Positions 28,469 to 37,563 of a stretch of DNA of 64,000 bases are shown here, in pieces; position 1 is the stretch's first letter, and each line of letters opens with the position of its first letter. This stretch comes from Comamonas sp. lk (GTDB taxonomy: Bacteria > Pseudomonadota > Gammaproteobacteria > Burkholderiales > Burkholderiaceae_C), in contig NZ_UOOB01000001.1 of NCBI RefSeq assembly GCF_900564145.1, positions 434,001 through 498,000 of the forward strand, given 5' to 3'. Under the pieces are notes generated by a model. The model ran no database searches. It was not told where the DNA came from and saw nothing but the letters and a program-made list of their open reading frames with translations. Position numbers and translations under genes: made by a program.

Positions 28469-28837
28469 TCAATGCAGACCGACAATGGCGACGCCGATGG
28501 ACACCAGCACGATGCCGGCTACGCGCATGGGGGCCAGCTTTTCCTTGAACAGCACGCGCCCCAGCACCATGATGGCCACGATGTTGATGCTGCCCAGCAG
28601 CACGCCTTCCGACAGCGGAACCAGGGACAGGAACGCCAGCCACACCAGAAATTCCGCAACATAACAGGCGATGCCTACCCACAGCCAGGGGCGGGCCAGC
28701 ATGAAGCGCCAGCGTTCCATGCCATCGCGCGTTCCCGGCTCGCTGGCCGCGGCCTTGAAGGCCAGCTGCCCGCCGCTGTCCACCAGCACATTGAGTACCC
28801 ACAGCGTAATTACCAGAGGCGAGAGATCACTGCCCAT
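28469..28837 (-). CDS. Small DMT-superfamily membrane protein, ArnE-like
   Basis: The 122-residue protein has four spans, a VLVDSGGQLAFKAAA segment in span 1 that parallels its neighbour's DTLAQISFKQAG, and ending VAGIVLVSIGVAIVGLH. It overlaps the hydrolase gene by 11 bases. Paired small DMT proteins of this size flip lipid-linked sugars or export small cations; the operon context favours a lipid-linked or amino-containing substrate. Confidence 0.75.
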   Translation of the reverse strand: MGSDLSPLVITLWVLNVLVDSGGQLAFKAAASEPGTRDGMERWRFMLARPWLWVGIACYVAEFLVWLAFLSLVPLSEGVLLGSINIVAIMVLGRVLFKEKLAPMRVAGIVLVSIGVAIVGLH

Positions 28838-29756
28838 GCGTTGGTGCCTTGCCTGGGGCTGCGGCGCTGGCGATGCGCGTCACAAATTCGTTGGTCCTGG
28901 CGATCACGGTGCGGCGTTCGCGATCGATGGTGATCATGTGATAGCAGTTGTCCAGCAGCACCAGCTCCACATGGGCGTTGCGGGCGCCGCTCTCAATATC
29001 GTAGGCATTGCTGATGGAGGAGATGTCGTCTTCCCTGGCATGCACTACCAGGCAGGGCGAGCGCAGCTGATCGAGACGCTTGAGCACATGGGCGGATAGC
29101 GCTCTCAGCTCGATGATGGACCACCAGGGGTTACCGGGCAGACCGGCGGCCGCGCTGTCGCCGCCATGCATTTGCTCGACGATGCGGGCGCGCAAAGCTT
29201 CGTCCTTGATGCCATAGGGCGGAGCTTCCATGAAAACGCTGTGCCGTCCTATGCCCAGCGCGCGAAACAGCGGCAGCAAAAAGGCCAGCCGGGTGTAGCC
29301 GGGAATGCTCCAGCCGTCGTAGCGGAAGGTGGTGGACAAGGCGCAGACGCCAGCCACCTGGTCGGGGTGTTTTTCCGCCACGGCCAGCGAGAGCAGTGCG
29401 CCCATGGAAAGGCCGCCCACGACCACATGGTCCACCTGCGCGGAAAACCGCTGCAGGCCTGATTCCACGCTGGCAAGCCAATCCGTCCAGCGTGTGTCGA
29501 CCAGGTCCTGCATGCCGGCGCAGTGACCGGCCAGCTGTACCGCGTACACGGTAAAGCCTTGTTTGTTCAAGCCCTTGCCCAGCACGCGCATTTCGGCGGG
29601 CGTGCCCGTCAAGCCATGAATCAGCAGCACGCCGGTGCGCGCATTGGTGCCGTGGCCGGGCATGACAAATTCATGGGGCGTCACGCACAGCTTCTGCAAA
29701 TCCTGCACCTCGGGCGTCTTGTCTTGCAGCAGAGCGAAACCGTCGGCGGCATTCAT
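28827..29756 (-). CDS. Alpha/beta hydrolase (carboxylesterase / monoacylglycerol lipase type)
   Basis: The 309-residue protein has the oxyanion-hole LLIHGLTGTP near residue 45, the nucleophile elbow GLSMG with Ser117, and later acid and base in HAREDDISS and NCYHMI. No signal peptide is visible, so it is cytoplasmic. It overlaps the HAD gene upstream by four bases and the DMT gene downstream by 11. It may trim or release an acyl or ester group of the product of this locus. Confidence 0.82.
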   Translation of the reverse strand: MNAADGFALLQDKTPEVQDLQKLCVTPHEFVMPGHGTNARTGVLLIHGLTGTPAEMRVLGKGLNKQGFTVYAVQLAGHCAGMQDLVDTRWTDWLASVESGLQRFSAQVDHVVVGGLSMGALLSLAVAEKHPDQVAGVCALSTTFRYDGWSIPGYTRLAFLLPLFRALGIGRHSVFMEAPPYGIKDEALRARIVEQMHGGDSAAAGLPGNPWWSIIELRALSAHVLKRLDQLRSPCLVVHAREDDISSISNAYDIESGARNAHVELVLLDNCYHMITIDRERRTVIARTNEFVTRIASAAAPGKAPTHGQ

Positions 29757-30457
29757 GCTGGCAACTCCATGCCCAGCACCGTCTGCCCCAGAAGCACCGT
29801 GGCCTGGCCAAAATTTTCAAAGGGGGCGTAAGCAATGCCGTGGCTCTGGCAATGGGCAATCAGCTTGTACTTGGCCAGCACAAAATCGGCTTTGCCCGAA
29901 ACGCAGAAATCGGAGGTGCTGTCTCCGATGTAGAGCACGCGGCCGTGCACCGCCTGTTGCTCGGCCAGGCGCTCGCACTTGCAGTTGCCGCTGGCACGTG
30001 CGCAATGCGCGCTGGCAAATGGCGACTCCAGCCGCCAGCTGCGCGCATCCGTCTGTACCAGCCGGTTGGCAATGACTTCCAGATGGGCCAGTCCGTGTCT
30101 GGCCAGCACATGGCGAATGGCGTAGTCGATACCGTCGCTGACCACCTGCACCTTGATGCCCAGCTGGGTGGCCTCGGCCACAAAGCCGGCAAAGTGCGGA
30201 TCGATTTCAATCGTGTCCAGGTGGGTCTGCAATTGGGCTTCGCTCATGTCCAGCAGAGCGACCTGGCCCTTCATGCATTCGCGCGAACCGATTTCACCGC
30301 GTTCCCAGGTATCTTCCAGCTCCTGCCAGCCGGGCTGGCCGAAGCGATTGAGCAAGGTGTCGGTCACGTCGAGCACGCTGATGGTGCCGTCAAAATCGCT
30401 TTGTACCATCCAGCCGGAAGGCTGGTTGGCGGGGTATAGGTGAATGCGCTTATTCAT
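29753..30457 (-). CDS. HAD-superfamily phosphatase (subfamily IB, MtnX/SerB-like)
   Basis: The 234-residue protein has motif I SDFDGTIS with Asp21 and Asp23, motif II VVSDG near residue 107, and motif IV YIGDSTSDF. The cap insertion and overall size match phosphoserine or MtnX-like phosphatases. It overlaps the HlyD-like gene upstream by eight bases. SerB as a housekeeping function is unlikely given its operon; it more likely dephosphorylates a pathway intermediate. Confidence 0.8.
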   Translation of the reverse strand: MNKRIHLYPANQPSGWMVQSDFDGTISVLDVTDTLLNRFGQPGWQELEDTWERGEIGSRECMKGQVALLDMSEAQLQTHLDTIEIDPHFAGFVAEATQLGIKVQVVSDGIDYAIRHVLARHGLAHLEVIANRLVQTDARSWRLESPFASAHCARASGNCKCERLAEQQAVHGRVLYIGDSTSDFCVSGKADFVLAKYKLIAHCQSHGIAYAPFENFGQATVLLGQTVLGMELPA

Positions 30458-31370
30458 GGAAGCTGACCCTCACGTTCTGGCCGACTTTGGCATTGGCTGG
30501 GGGCTGATCAAATACCAGCACGCATTCGATGATGCGCACAGGTCCTTTTTGCGTGTCGTCCTGCAACCGCGCAGCGCCATAGATGGGGCTGATGCGCTGT
30601 ACGGTGGCTTTGGGGAACTGCAGATTGCTGCCGTCGCCGTCGGCCACCACGCTGGCGTGCATGCCTTCTTTGATGGCGCTGACAAAGCTTTCATTGACTT
30701 CGGCACGCACGATGAAGGGGCGGTTGGGCAGCAGATTCATCACACTGACGCCGGGCTGCAGCGTGCTGCCCACGTGGGTCGTGACGCGCACCACGGTGGC
30801 GGCTTCGGGAGTGCGCAACTCATGGCGTTTTTGCAGTGCGCGCAGCTGCTCTACCTTGCGCTGCGAGACGGCGACCTCGGCGGTGGCAATATCCAGTTCG
30901 GCCTGCGCCTCCTGCAGAGCCCGGGCGGCTTCATCCACGCTTTGCAGATCCGCTGCGCCTTGCTTGGCGGCGGCCTGCCAGCGGGTCAGTGCTTGCTTGA
31001 GGGAAGGCAGACGGGCGGCGCGGCTTTTTTGACGGGTCTGGGCCAGCTGCCATTCGGACTCGGCGACCGCCAGATCGGCGCGCGCGGCATCGTCTTTCAG
31101 ACGCAGCAGCACCTGGCTTTTTTCAACCACCTGGCCTTCCTTGATCAGCAGCTGCCCAACCACGCCGCCGGTCTCGGGCGAAATGTCCAGCAAGCCGCCT
31201 TCGACTTCGATCTTGCCGCGGGCGATGGCCACGGCGGCATTGCTCTTGGCCTGGCCCGTGGCTGAAGGGGTGACGGATGCCGCTTTCTGCGAAGGGCCGC
31301 AGCCTGCGATGACAACAGCTGTCAGTGCCATTGCCAGCAAAGCAGAACCGCGGGTTGGCAAAAAATTCAT
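30450..31370 (-). CDS. HlyD/DevB-like membrane fusion lipoprotein
   Basis: The 306-residue protein has a lipoprotein signal ending VVIAGC, a biotinyl-lipoyl-like barrel (SPETGGVVGQLLIKEGQVV), a long alpha-helical hairpin (about residues 90-190) and RVTTHVGSTLQPG. It should link the inner-membrane ABC complex to the outer-membrane factor. The ATG at 31370 is used because reading further upstream enters the ATPase gene. Order permease-ATPase-HlyD matches DevBCA-type exporters. Confidence 0.87.
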   Translation of the reverse strand: MNFLPTRGSALLAMALTAVVIAGCGPSQKAASVTPSATGQAKSNAAVAIARGKIEVEGGLLDISPETGGVVGQLLIKEGQVVEKSQVLLRLKDDAARADLAVAESEWQLAQTRQKSRAARLPSLKQALTRWQAAAKQGAADLQSVDEAARALQEAQAELDIATAEVAVSQRKVEQLRALQKRHELRTPEAATVVRVTTHVGSTLQPGVSVMNLLPNRPFIVRAEVNESFVSAIKEGMHASVVADGDGSNLQFPKATVQRISPIYGAARLQDDTQKGPVRIIECVLVFDQPPANAKVGQNVRVSFHE

Positions 31371-31374
31371 GGGC

Positions 31375-32127
31375 TTATTCCTTGATGGGGCTGGACTGGC
31401 GCCAGTCGCTGCGTATGGCGCCGTCCTCCATGCCGAGCACGCGGTCTGCATGGCGCACCAGACGCGGATCGTGGCTGACGCACAGCACGGTGGTGCCGTG
31501 ACTGCGGGCCGCGCGGTGCAGTATGTCGATGACGCGTTGGCCGCTCTCCGCATCCAGCGCGCTGGTCGGTTCGTCGGCAAACAAAAGCTGAGGCTCCTTG
31601 GCCATGGCACGGGCGATGGCGACGCGCTGCTTCTCGCCGCCAGAGAGTTCGGCCGGCCGCATATGGCTGCGGTGCGACAGTCCGACCTCATCCAGCGCCT
31701 GTTTGGCACGCTGCAGGCTTTGCTTGTCCTTGAGCCCCATATAGCCCAGCGGCAGCTGTATCTGCTCCAGCGCCGTGAGCGCGGGAAAAAGATTGAAGCC
31801 CTGGAACACAAAGCCGGTGTGGCGCAGACGAAATCTCTCCAGGGCCCGTTGCTTGAGCTTGGACAGGTCTTGCCCCAGGGCTGTGGCCTGGCCGCTGTCG
31901 GGCTGCTGCAGGCCTGACATCAGCGACAGCAGGGTGCTCTTGCCGCAGCCCGAGGGGCCGGAAATCAGGCTCAGCTCTCCCGGGTAGAGGCTGACCGAAA
32001 GGCCTTGCAGCACGCGCACCTGCACCACGCCAGACATGAATGACTTGCACAGCTGAACCGCCTCTAGGCTGGGTTGGGCGGTGGGTGCTGTCGGTGAAGA
32101 GCTGCGTTCTGCGGTCATGGATGGCAT
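31375..32127 (-). CDS. ABC exporter ATPase, DevA/LolD/MacB type
   Basis: The protein (250 residues from 32127) has Walker A GPSGCGKST, Q-loop FVFQGFNLFP, signature LSGGEKQRVAIARAM, Walker B LLFADEPTSALD and switch SHDPR. It is the energy subunit for the DevC-like permease gene just upstream. A TTG at 32136 and ATGs at 32127 and 32118 are all possible starts; none has a clear ribosome site, which suggests coupling to the permease stop at 32133. Confidence 0.88.
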   Translation of the reverse strand: MPSMTAERSSSPTAPTAQPSLEAVQLCKSFMSGVVQVRVLQGLSVSLYPGELSLISGPSGCGKSTLLSLMSGLQQPDSGQATALGQDLSKLKQRALERFRLRHTGFVFQGFNLFPALTALEQIQLPLGYMGLKDKQSLQRAKQALDEVGLSHRSHMRPAELSGGEKQRVAIARAMAKEPQLLFADEPTSALDAESGQRVIDILHRAARSHGTTVLCVSHDPRLVRHADRVLGMEDGAIRSDWRQSSPIKE

Positions 32128-32132
32128 GGCGT

Positions 32133-33284
32133 TCAACGCAGCAAGGTGGCGGGATCGGCGCGCAGCAGGCTGCGCATGGCTCCGAGGCCGGAAAGCAGGG
32201 ACAGGACGGCGACCAGAAAAGCGCAGCCCAGCACCGCCGAGACGGACAGGGCCACCGGGACTCGGTAGGCGGAGGCAATGCTCAAGAGAACGGCGCTGGC
32301 GAAAGCGGCCAGCACAAAGCCCAGACCGCCTATCCAGCAGGCCTGCTCTATCACCACGCGTCCCAACGCCCCACGGCTGACGCCCAGGGCGTTGAGCACC
32401 GCGTATTCCCGGGCCGAGCCTGCGACCACGGCCTTGAGTGACTGGCTGGTGACGATGGAGCCGACCAGGCAGACGATGATGGCCATGAACAGCACGCCGG
32501 CGCCGGCGCCGGTATCGAACATCCAGTAGCGCTGCGAGCGGCGGGCAAAGCTCTCGGCAGTCCAGGCCTCATGGGCGCCAAAGCTGCTGCGCTTGTCGCT
32601 CAATTTTTTTTGTACGGCTGCAGGCGAGACGCCGTTGCGCACGCTGGCCACAAAATAGGTGCTGCCATGGCGGGCCTCGCCGTCTGCGATTTCACGGGCC
32701 GAGGCCAGCGACGTGATCACATTCACGCCGCCCAGACCGCGCAGCCCATCCACGGCGGCGACTATGCGCACCGGGTGGTTGTTGATCCAGGCCGTGCCGC
32801 CTTCCTGGGTACCCAGCGTGCCCAGGTCGGCGCGATCCACGATGACCGTACCGGGCTCGCGCAAGCGCTGCCTGTGCCAGGGCGCCAGAATCTTGGTGAA
32901 CATCAGGGCGTCATCCGCCGTGCTCACGCCAGAAAGATAGATGGAGACGCCGCCTTTGTTCGCGCTGGCTGCGGCGCTGTCGTGTGCACGCCAGTCGCCA
33001 TCAATCCAGAGATAGGGCTCGACGGCCTGGATGTCCGGCTCCATGCGCAGGCGCATCTCCACATCGGCGCTGATATTGCGACCAAAGTTCACGCTTTGCG
33101 TGCCGGGGTAGCCCACCCAGATATCCGCAGACGAGGCGGTGACGTACACGGCAGCCGAACCGAAGATGCCCAGCACCAGCGCGGCCTGCATGGCCAGCAG
33201 CACGCCGGAGAAGCCCACGGCAAACACCGAGGGAACAAAGCGGCGCCATTCGTAAACCAGTGTTTTGCGGGCCAGGGCAATCAT
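32133..33284 (-). CDS. ABC exporter permease, DevC/FtsX type
   Basis: The 383-residue protein has one N-terminal span, a large periplasmic domain with WVGYPGTQSVNFGRNI, and three C-terminal spans ending in a cytoplasmic RADPATLLR, the FtsX/DevC layout. DevC of cyanobacteria exports heterocyst glycolipids with DevBA and a TolC protein. It overlaps the outer-membrane factor gene by four bases (ATGA). Confidence 0.88.
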   Translation of the reverse strand: MIALARKTLVYEWRRFVPSVFAVGFSGVLLAMQAALVLGIFGSAAVYVTASSADIWVGYPGTQSVNFGRNISADVEMRLRMEPDIQAVEPYLWIDGDWRAHDSAAASANKGGVSIYLSGVSTADDALMFTKILAPWHRQRLREPGTVIVDRADLGTLGTQEGGTAWINNHPVRIVAAVDGLRGLGGVNVITSLASAREIADGEARHGSTYFVASVRNGVSPAAVQKKLSDKRSSFGAHEAWTAESFARRSQRYWMFDTGAGAGVLFMAIIVCLVGSIVTSQSLKAVVAGSAREYAVLNALGVSRGALGRVVIEQACWIGGLGFVLAAFASAVLLSIASAYRVPVALSVSAVLGCAFLVAVLSLLSGLGAMRSLLRADPATLLR

Positions 33285-34771
33285 GGCTGCAGCCCCTTGG
33301 CAGGGCTTTGAGCCACGGTATCCAACGGCGCTCCGCCCAGGGCCTTGTAAAGCGTCACAAAGGCCAGCGCTTGCGTAAAGCCAGCCGTGTCGGTCTCGCT
33401 TTGCAGCTGAAGCAGGGAGCGTCGGGTCTCGAGAGTGGAGAGTTCGCTTTCCAGGCCCAGATTCTGGCGCACGGTCTGTGCCTGCTGGCGCTGCTGCAAG
33501 ATGGACTGCGTGGCTTGCAGGCTTTGCCGGCGCTGCTCTTGTGCACCTATGGCGGCCAGCGAGGATTCCACGTCGGCGATGCCGTTGAGCACGCTCTGGC
33601 GATAGGCTTTCACGCTGGCCTGCAGTGCCAGTTCGCGGGCATCGGCCTGGGCGCGGCGTCGGCTCCAGTCAAACAGCGGAACATCAATCTGCGGGCCGAA
33701 GACGGGAAGCTTGTCCGAGGCCGCATTGCGGCGATTTTGCGTGATGTTGTACGAGTACAGGATGGAGCCTGTCAGCGTGAAACGTGGATACAGCGCCGCG
33801 CGTGTGATGCCCAGCTCTGCCGCCGCATGTTCTACCGCCGCCTCTGCGCTCTGTATGTCGGGCCGGGTACGCAGCAGATCAGCGGGGATGGCCGCTAGAG
33901 GCATGCCCGATATGGCAGGTGCGGCAGGCATGGCCGTGGTGGCATCTGCAGCTTGCAACCAGCGCGGATCGGGGCCTGAGCGGCCCAGCAGCGCGGCCAG
34001 ACCGTGGGCAGAGCGTGCCTGCGCCTCCGTCAGCATCGCGGTCTGCCCGGCTGCGGCGGCGATTTGCAGCTGCTGTTGCTCTACGGCCTGCATGCTGCCC
34101 AGGCGCTGCGTCTGGCGTATCTGCAGCAATTGCAGCTGGCGCTGATCCAGGGCTTGCCGCTGCTGCAGCAGCGCTTGCTGGCGCTGGGCCTGGCGAATAT
34201 CCAGGTAGCGGTGCACAACCTGGGCGACCAGGGCCACACGGGCGGCATGCAATTGGGCCTGGGCGTCCAGCACGTCGGCAGAAGCCGAGCGTGTCGCCGC
34301 CTCAGAGGCGCCGAACAGGCCCAGATCCCAGCTCACATCGACGCTGGCGTGAAAGTAGGAGTCCTGCGCTGCCACATCCTGCAGCGTGCGCACACCTGCG
34401 GAGACATTGGGTAGAAAGGCTGAGCCAGATACCTCGGACAGGCGCTTTTGCTGCTGCAGGCGCAACACGGCCTGGGCCACATCCAGGTTCTGGGCCAAAG
34501 CCTCGTCAACCAGGGCGTTGAGTTCAGTGTCGTTCCATGACTTCCACCAGTGCGCCAGGTCGGCGCCCGGCTTGGGGCTGACAGGCAGGGCTTGCTGCCA
34601 GTGTGCGGGCATGTCGGTGTTCAGCCTGACCGGCACGGGGGCAGAGCACCCTGCCAGCAGCACGAGGGTGCCAAGGCAGCAGGCGCTCAAGCGGCTAAGC
34701 GTGTGGGTTGGGGCTGGTTTCAACGGTGTGCGTCCATCTGGAACAGGGATGCAGAGACCCCAGGCCACCAT
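33281..34771 (-). CDS. Outer-membrane efflux lipoprotein, NodT/OprM family
   Basis: The 496-residue protein has a lipobox LVLLAGC, WWKSWNDTELNALVDEALAQ and paired OEP repeats with TRPDIQSAEAAVEHAAAELG, which fold into the TolC-type barrel and periplasmic tunnel. GAGGG lies six bases before the ATG at 34771; the resulting signal peptide is long, so an internal start is possible. First gene of the nine-gene minus operon and divergent from the two-component system. Confidence 0.88.
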   Translation of the reverse strand: MVAWGLCIPVPDGRTPLKPAPTHTLSRLSACCLGTLVLLAGCSAPVPVRLNTDMPAHWQQALPVSPKPGADLAHWWKSWNDTELNALVDEALAQNLDVAQAVLRLQQQKRLSEVSGSAFLPNVSAGVRTLQDVAAQDSYFHASVDVSWDLGLFGASEAATRSASADVLDAQAQLHAARVALVAQVVHRYLDIRQAQRQQALLQQRQALDQRQLQLLQIRQTQRLGSMQAVEQQQLQIAAAAGQTAMLTEAQARSAHGLAALLGRSGPDPRWLQAADATTAMPAAPAISGMPLAAIPADLLRTRPDIQSAEAAVEHAAAELGITRAALYPRFTLTGSILYSYNITQNRRNAASDKLPVFGPQIDVPLFDWSRRRAQADARELALQASVKAYRQSVLNGIADVESSLAAIGAQEQRRQSLQATQSILQQRQQAQTVRQNLGLESELSTLETRRSLLQLQSETDTAGFTQALAFVTLYKALGGAPLDTVAQSPAKGLQP

Positions 34772-34955
34772 TGAAGCCCTCAAAGCTGGAGCCTCATTGC
34801 AAGTTTTATGGAGAAAGTATGGAGATGCTGGTCGCCGCCAGCCCGGGCGGCTTGTCACCCCATAATGTGACAAAACACGACATCCGGGACGCGGCAATGC
34901 ATCTGCATGGACGCGAAGATAGTGCCCGCTTCCGGGCATCTTCCGGTCTTTAGCT

Positions 34956-35678
34956 ATGAACTCTTTTGCACAGCCTGCGGCAACGCCTCTGGTACTGGTG
35001 GTTGAGGACGAGCCCAGCATTGCCAGCATTTTGAACGCCTATCTGGAGCGCGACGGCTTGCGCGCCAGAGTGGCGCAGGACGGCGAGCAAGCCTTGCAGC
35101 TATTCAGACAGCTGCGGCCTGACCTGGTCCTGCTCGACATTCATCTGCCCAAGGTGGATGGCGTGGATGTGCTGCGTGAGATTCGCAACGAAGGGCAGGC
35201 GCCGGTCATCATGGTGACGGCCCTGGCCGATGATGTGGACAAGCTGCTGGCCTTGCGCATGGGGGCCGACGACTATGTGGTCAAGCCCTTTAATCCGCCG
35301 GAGGTTGTGGCCAGGGTGAGGGCCGTGCTGCGCCGCACCAAGACTCCCGCCGCCGCCGTGGCCGCGCCCCTGCGCGTGGGGCCGATCGAGATTGATAAGG
35401 AGGCGCACAGCGCTCTGATCTACGGGGATGACGGACTTGCCATACCGCTGTCGCTGACGCTGACCGAATTCCGTCTGCTGGCCTGCCTGGCAGCACAGCC
35501 GCGGCGCTGCTTCTCCCGCGCTTATCTGATCGAGAACTGCCTGCCCGAGAGCGATGCGCTGGAGCGTGTGATCGACTCTCACCTCTCCAAGCTGCGCAGA
35601 AAGCTGCAACTGGCAGGCCAGGACGGACTGATAGAGACGGTGCGCGGCATCGGTTACCGTCTATGGCCCTGGGACTGA
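34956..35678 (+). CDS. Response regulator, OmpR/BaeR family
   Basis: The 240-residue protein has a receiver domain with the acidic pocket VVEDEP, phosphoacceptor Asp61 in LVLLDIHLP and DDYVVKPF, and a C-terminal winged helix with DSHLSKLRRKLQLAG and ETVRGIGYRLW. BaeR-type regulators switch on efflux genes. The 184-base divergent region between it and the efflux operon is the likely target. It overlaps the kinase start by 16 bases. Confidence 0.92.
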   Translation: MNSFAQPAATPLVLVVEDEPSIASILNAYLERDGLRARVAQDGEQALQLFRQLRPDLVLLDIHLPKVDGVDVLREIRNEGQAPVIMVTALADDVDKLLALRMGADDYVVKPFNPPEVVARVRAVLRRTKTPAAAVAAPLRVGPIEIDKEAHSALIYGDDGLAIPLSLTLTEFRLLACLAAQPRRCFSRAYLIENCLPESDALERVIDSHLSKLRRKLQLAGQDGLIETVRGIGYRLWPWD

Positions 35679-36837
35679 ACCGGATCTGGGTACGCTTCGG
35701 ACTGTGGATTACTGCCACGGTGCTGGTGACGATTGGCGCGTTGACGGCCGGCGTGCTGCTGATTTCCGAGCTGCAGTACCGCGCGTTTTACAAGCACTTG
35801 CCGGATGCTGTGCGCACCGAACTGGACACGCTGACTGCCCAGGACCTGGACGACAGTCCGCGTGCCTTGCAGATCTACAGCGAGTACTGGGGCGGCGATC
35901 TTCACTTTGGCGAAAAGTGGTCGCTGCTGGTCGGCCTGGCCGTGAGCCTGCCTTTCGGGCTGGGCGTCGGCTTCTGGGTGTCCAGGCGCATCACGCGGCC
36001 GCTGGCCTCCATGGTGGAGGTTGCCAAGCGCATTGAAGCCGGCGATCTGGGTGCGCGTGCGGTCAAAAGCGATGCCCACGGCGAATGGCCGCGATGATAG
36101 ACACGTTCAACGGCATGGTGGAGGCGCTGGAGACGCTGGAGAGCGAGCGCAAAGCCACGGCGGCCTCCATATCGCACGAGCTGCGCACGCCCTTGACCGT
36201 GCTACAGGTGCGATTGCACGCGCTGTGCGATGGCGTGATCGAGGTGAACTCGGCGGAGCTGCAGGTGCTGCTGGCGCAGACCGCGCATCTGGCGCGCCTG
36301 GTCGACGATCTGCATACCCTGTCCATGGCCGATGCCGGTCAGCTGTCCCTTAACCGGCAAAGACTGGACCTGGCGGATCTGGTCGGCGAAGTGGTTGAGC
36401 ACATACATCCCCAGCTGCAGATGCAAGACATGACGTTGAACCTGGATCTGCCGGTGGAGCTGGGCGACGGGGCTGCCGATATCAATGCCGATGCCGATCG
36501 TATGCGCCAGATCGTCAACAACCTGATTGGCAATGTGCTGCGCCACGCCCGCGACGGCCGCTGGCTGGGAGTGAGCGTGACGACCGAGAGCAATGCCCGG
36601 GGCGAGGCGCAGGTAGTGCTGCGCATCAGCGACGCGGGGCCGGGCCTGCCCGCCGAGCTGCGCTCTCATCCTTTTCAGCGCTTTGCGCAAGCGCCTGGAA
36701 AGCGGCGCAAAGAGGGCTCGGGCCTGGGCTTGTCCATAGTCAAAGCGCTGACCACTTCACAAGGCGGCACGGTGGAGGCCGACACCTCGGAGCGTGGCGG
36801 CACCCGTTTCACCCTGCGCTTTCCCCCTATTCGCTAG
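35663..36837 (+). pseudogene. Sensor histidine kinase split by a one-base frameshift
   Basis: The first frame (35663-36097) encodes two membrane spans and a HAMP domain (VSRRITRPLASMVEVAKRIE) and stops after HGEWPR. The second frame (36085-36837) opens MAAMIDTFNGMVEALETLE and carries the H-box ASISHELRTPL, N-box RQIVNNLIGNVLRH and G-boxes SDAGPGLP and GSGLGLSIVK. Adding one base in GGCGAATGG (36080-36088) restores the natural HAMP continuation HGEMAAMIDTF. The cause is either a real inactivating deletion, a sequencing error, or two overlapping pieces translated separately from the ATG at 36085. Confidence 0.85.
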
Positions 36838-36924
36838 CCTGCACCGGTGGCTTCAGGCGACGGTCCCGATTTGATAGCTTGAAGCGCTTTTTGAATATGG
36901 GGTTGAGCCGTATTTCTTTGCTAT

Positions 36925-37563
36925 TCAGGTGCCGCTGACATAGGGGTTCACCTTGCGCTCGCGGCCGTAGCTGCTCTCGGGGCCGTGGCCGGGAATGAAC
37001 ACCGTCTGGTCGCCCATGGGCCACAGGCGCTGCACGATGGAGTCGATCAGTTGCTGATGGTTGCCCTGGGGGAAATCCGTGCGGCCTATGCTGCCGGCAA
37101 ACAACACATCGCCTACAAAACAGCGGTCGATCTGCGGGGCGTGGAACACCACATGGCCTGGCGTGTGGCCCGGGCAATGGCGCACGTTCAAGGTTTCCTG
37201 GCCAATCGTCACCGTATCGCCGTCCTGCAGCCAGCGCGTGGGCTGGAAGGGATCGGCATGTGGAAAGCCAAACATCGCACTTTGCTGGGGCAGGCCGTCA
37301 ATCCAGAACTGATCGCCTTCATGCGGGCCGATGATGGGCAGCTGGTGCTTGGCCGCCATTTCGCTGGTGCCGCCAGCGTGGTCTATGTGGGCGTGGGTGA
37401 GCCAGATGGCCTTGATCTGTAAGCCCAGGTGCTCGGCCTCCCATTCGATCTGCTCGATATCGCCGCCGGGGTCGATGACAGCGGCGTCCATGGTCTGGTC
37501 GCACCAAACTAGGGAGCAGTTTTGCTGGAAGGCGGTGACGGGTACGGTGTGGTATTGCAACAT
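36925..37563 (-). CDS. MBL-fold metallo-hydrolase, YcbL/glyoxalase II type
   Basis: The 212-residue protein has the metal-binding THAHIDHAGG near residue 58, HCPGHTPGHVVF, FVGDVLFAGSIGRTD and the final IPGHGPES. This is the short YcbL/GloB-like form without the C-terminal helical domain of glyoxalase II. Likely a thioester hydrolase in the cytoplasm. The ATG at 37563 (MLQYHTVPV) matches family starts; an extension to 37629 looks spurious. Convergent with the kinase gene. Confidence 0.87.
   Translation of the reverse strand: MLQYHTVPVTAFQQNCSLVWCDQTMDAAVIDPGGDIEQIEWEAEHLGLQIKAIWLTHAHIDHAGGTSEMAAKHQLPIIGPHEGDQFWIDGLPQQSAMFGFPHADPFQPTRWLQDGDTVTIGQETLNVRHCPGHTPGHVVFHAPQIDRCFVGDVLFAGSIGRTDFPQGNHQQLIDSIVQRLWPMGDQTVFIPGHGPESSYGRERKVNPYVSGT

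Noticed and set aside
36078..36100. Programmed -1 ribosomal frameshift joining the kinase halves
   Set aside because: No slippery X-XXY-YYZ heptamer or downstream pseudoknot is evident at GGCGAATGG; a simple base loss is the plainer explanation.
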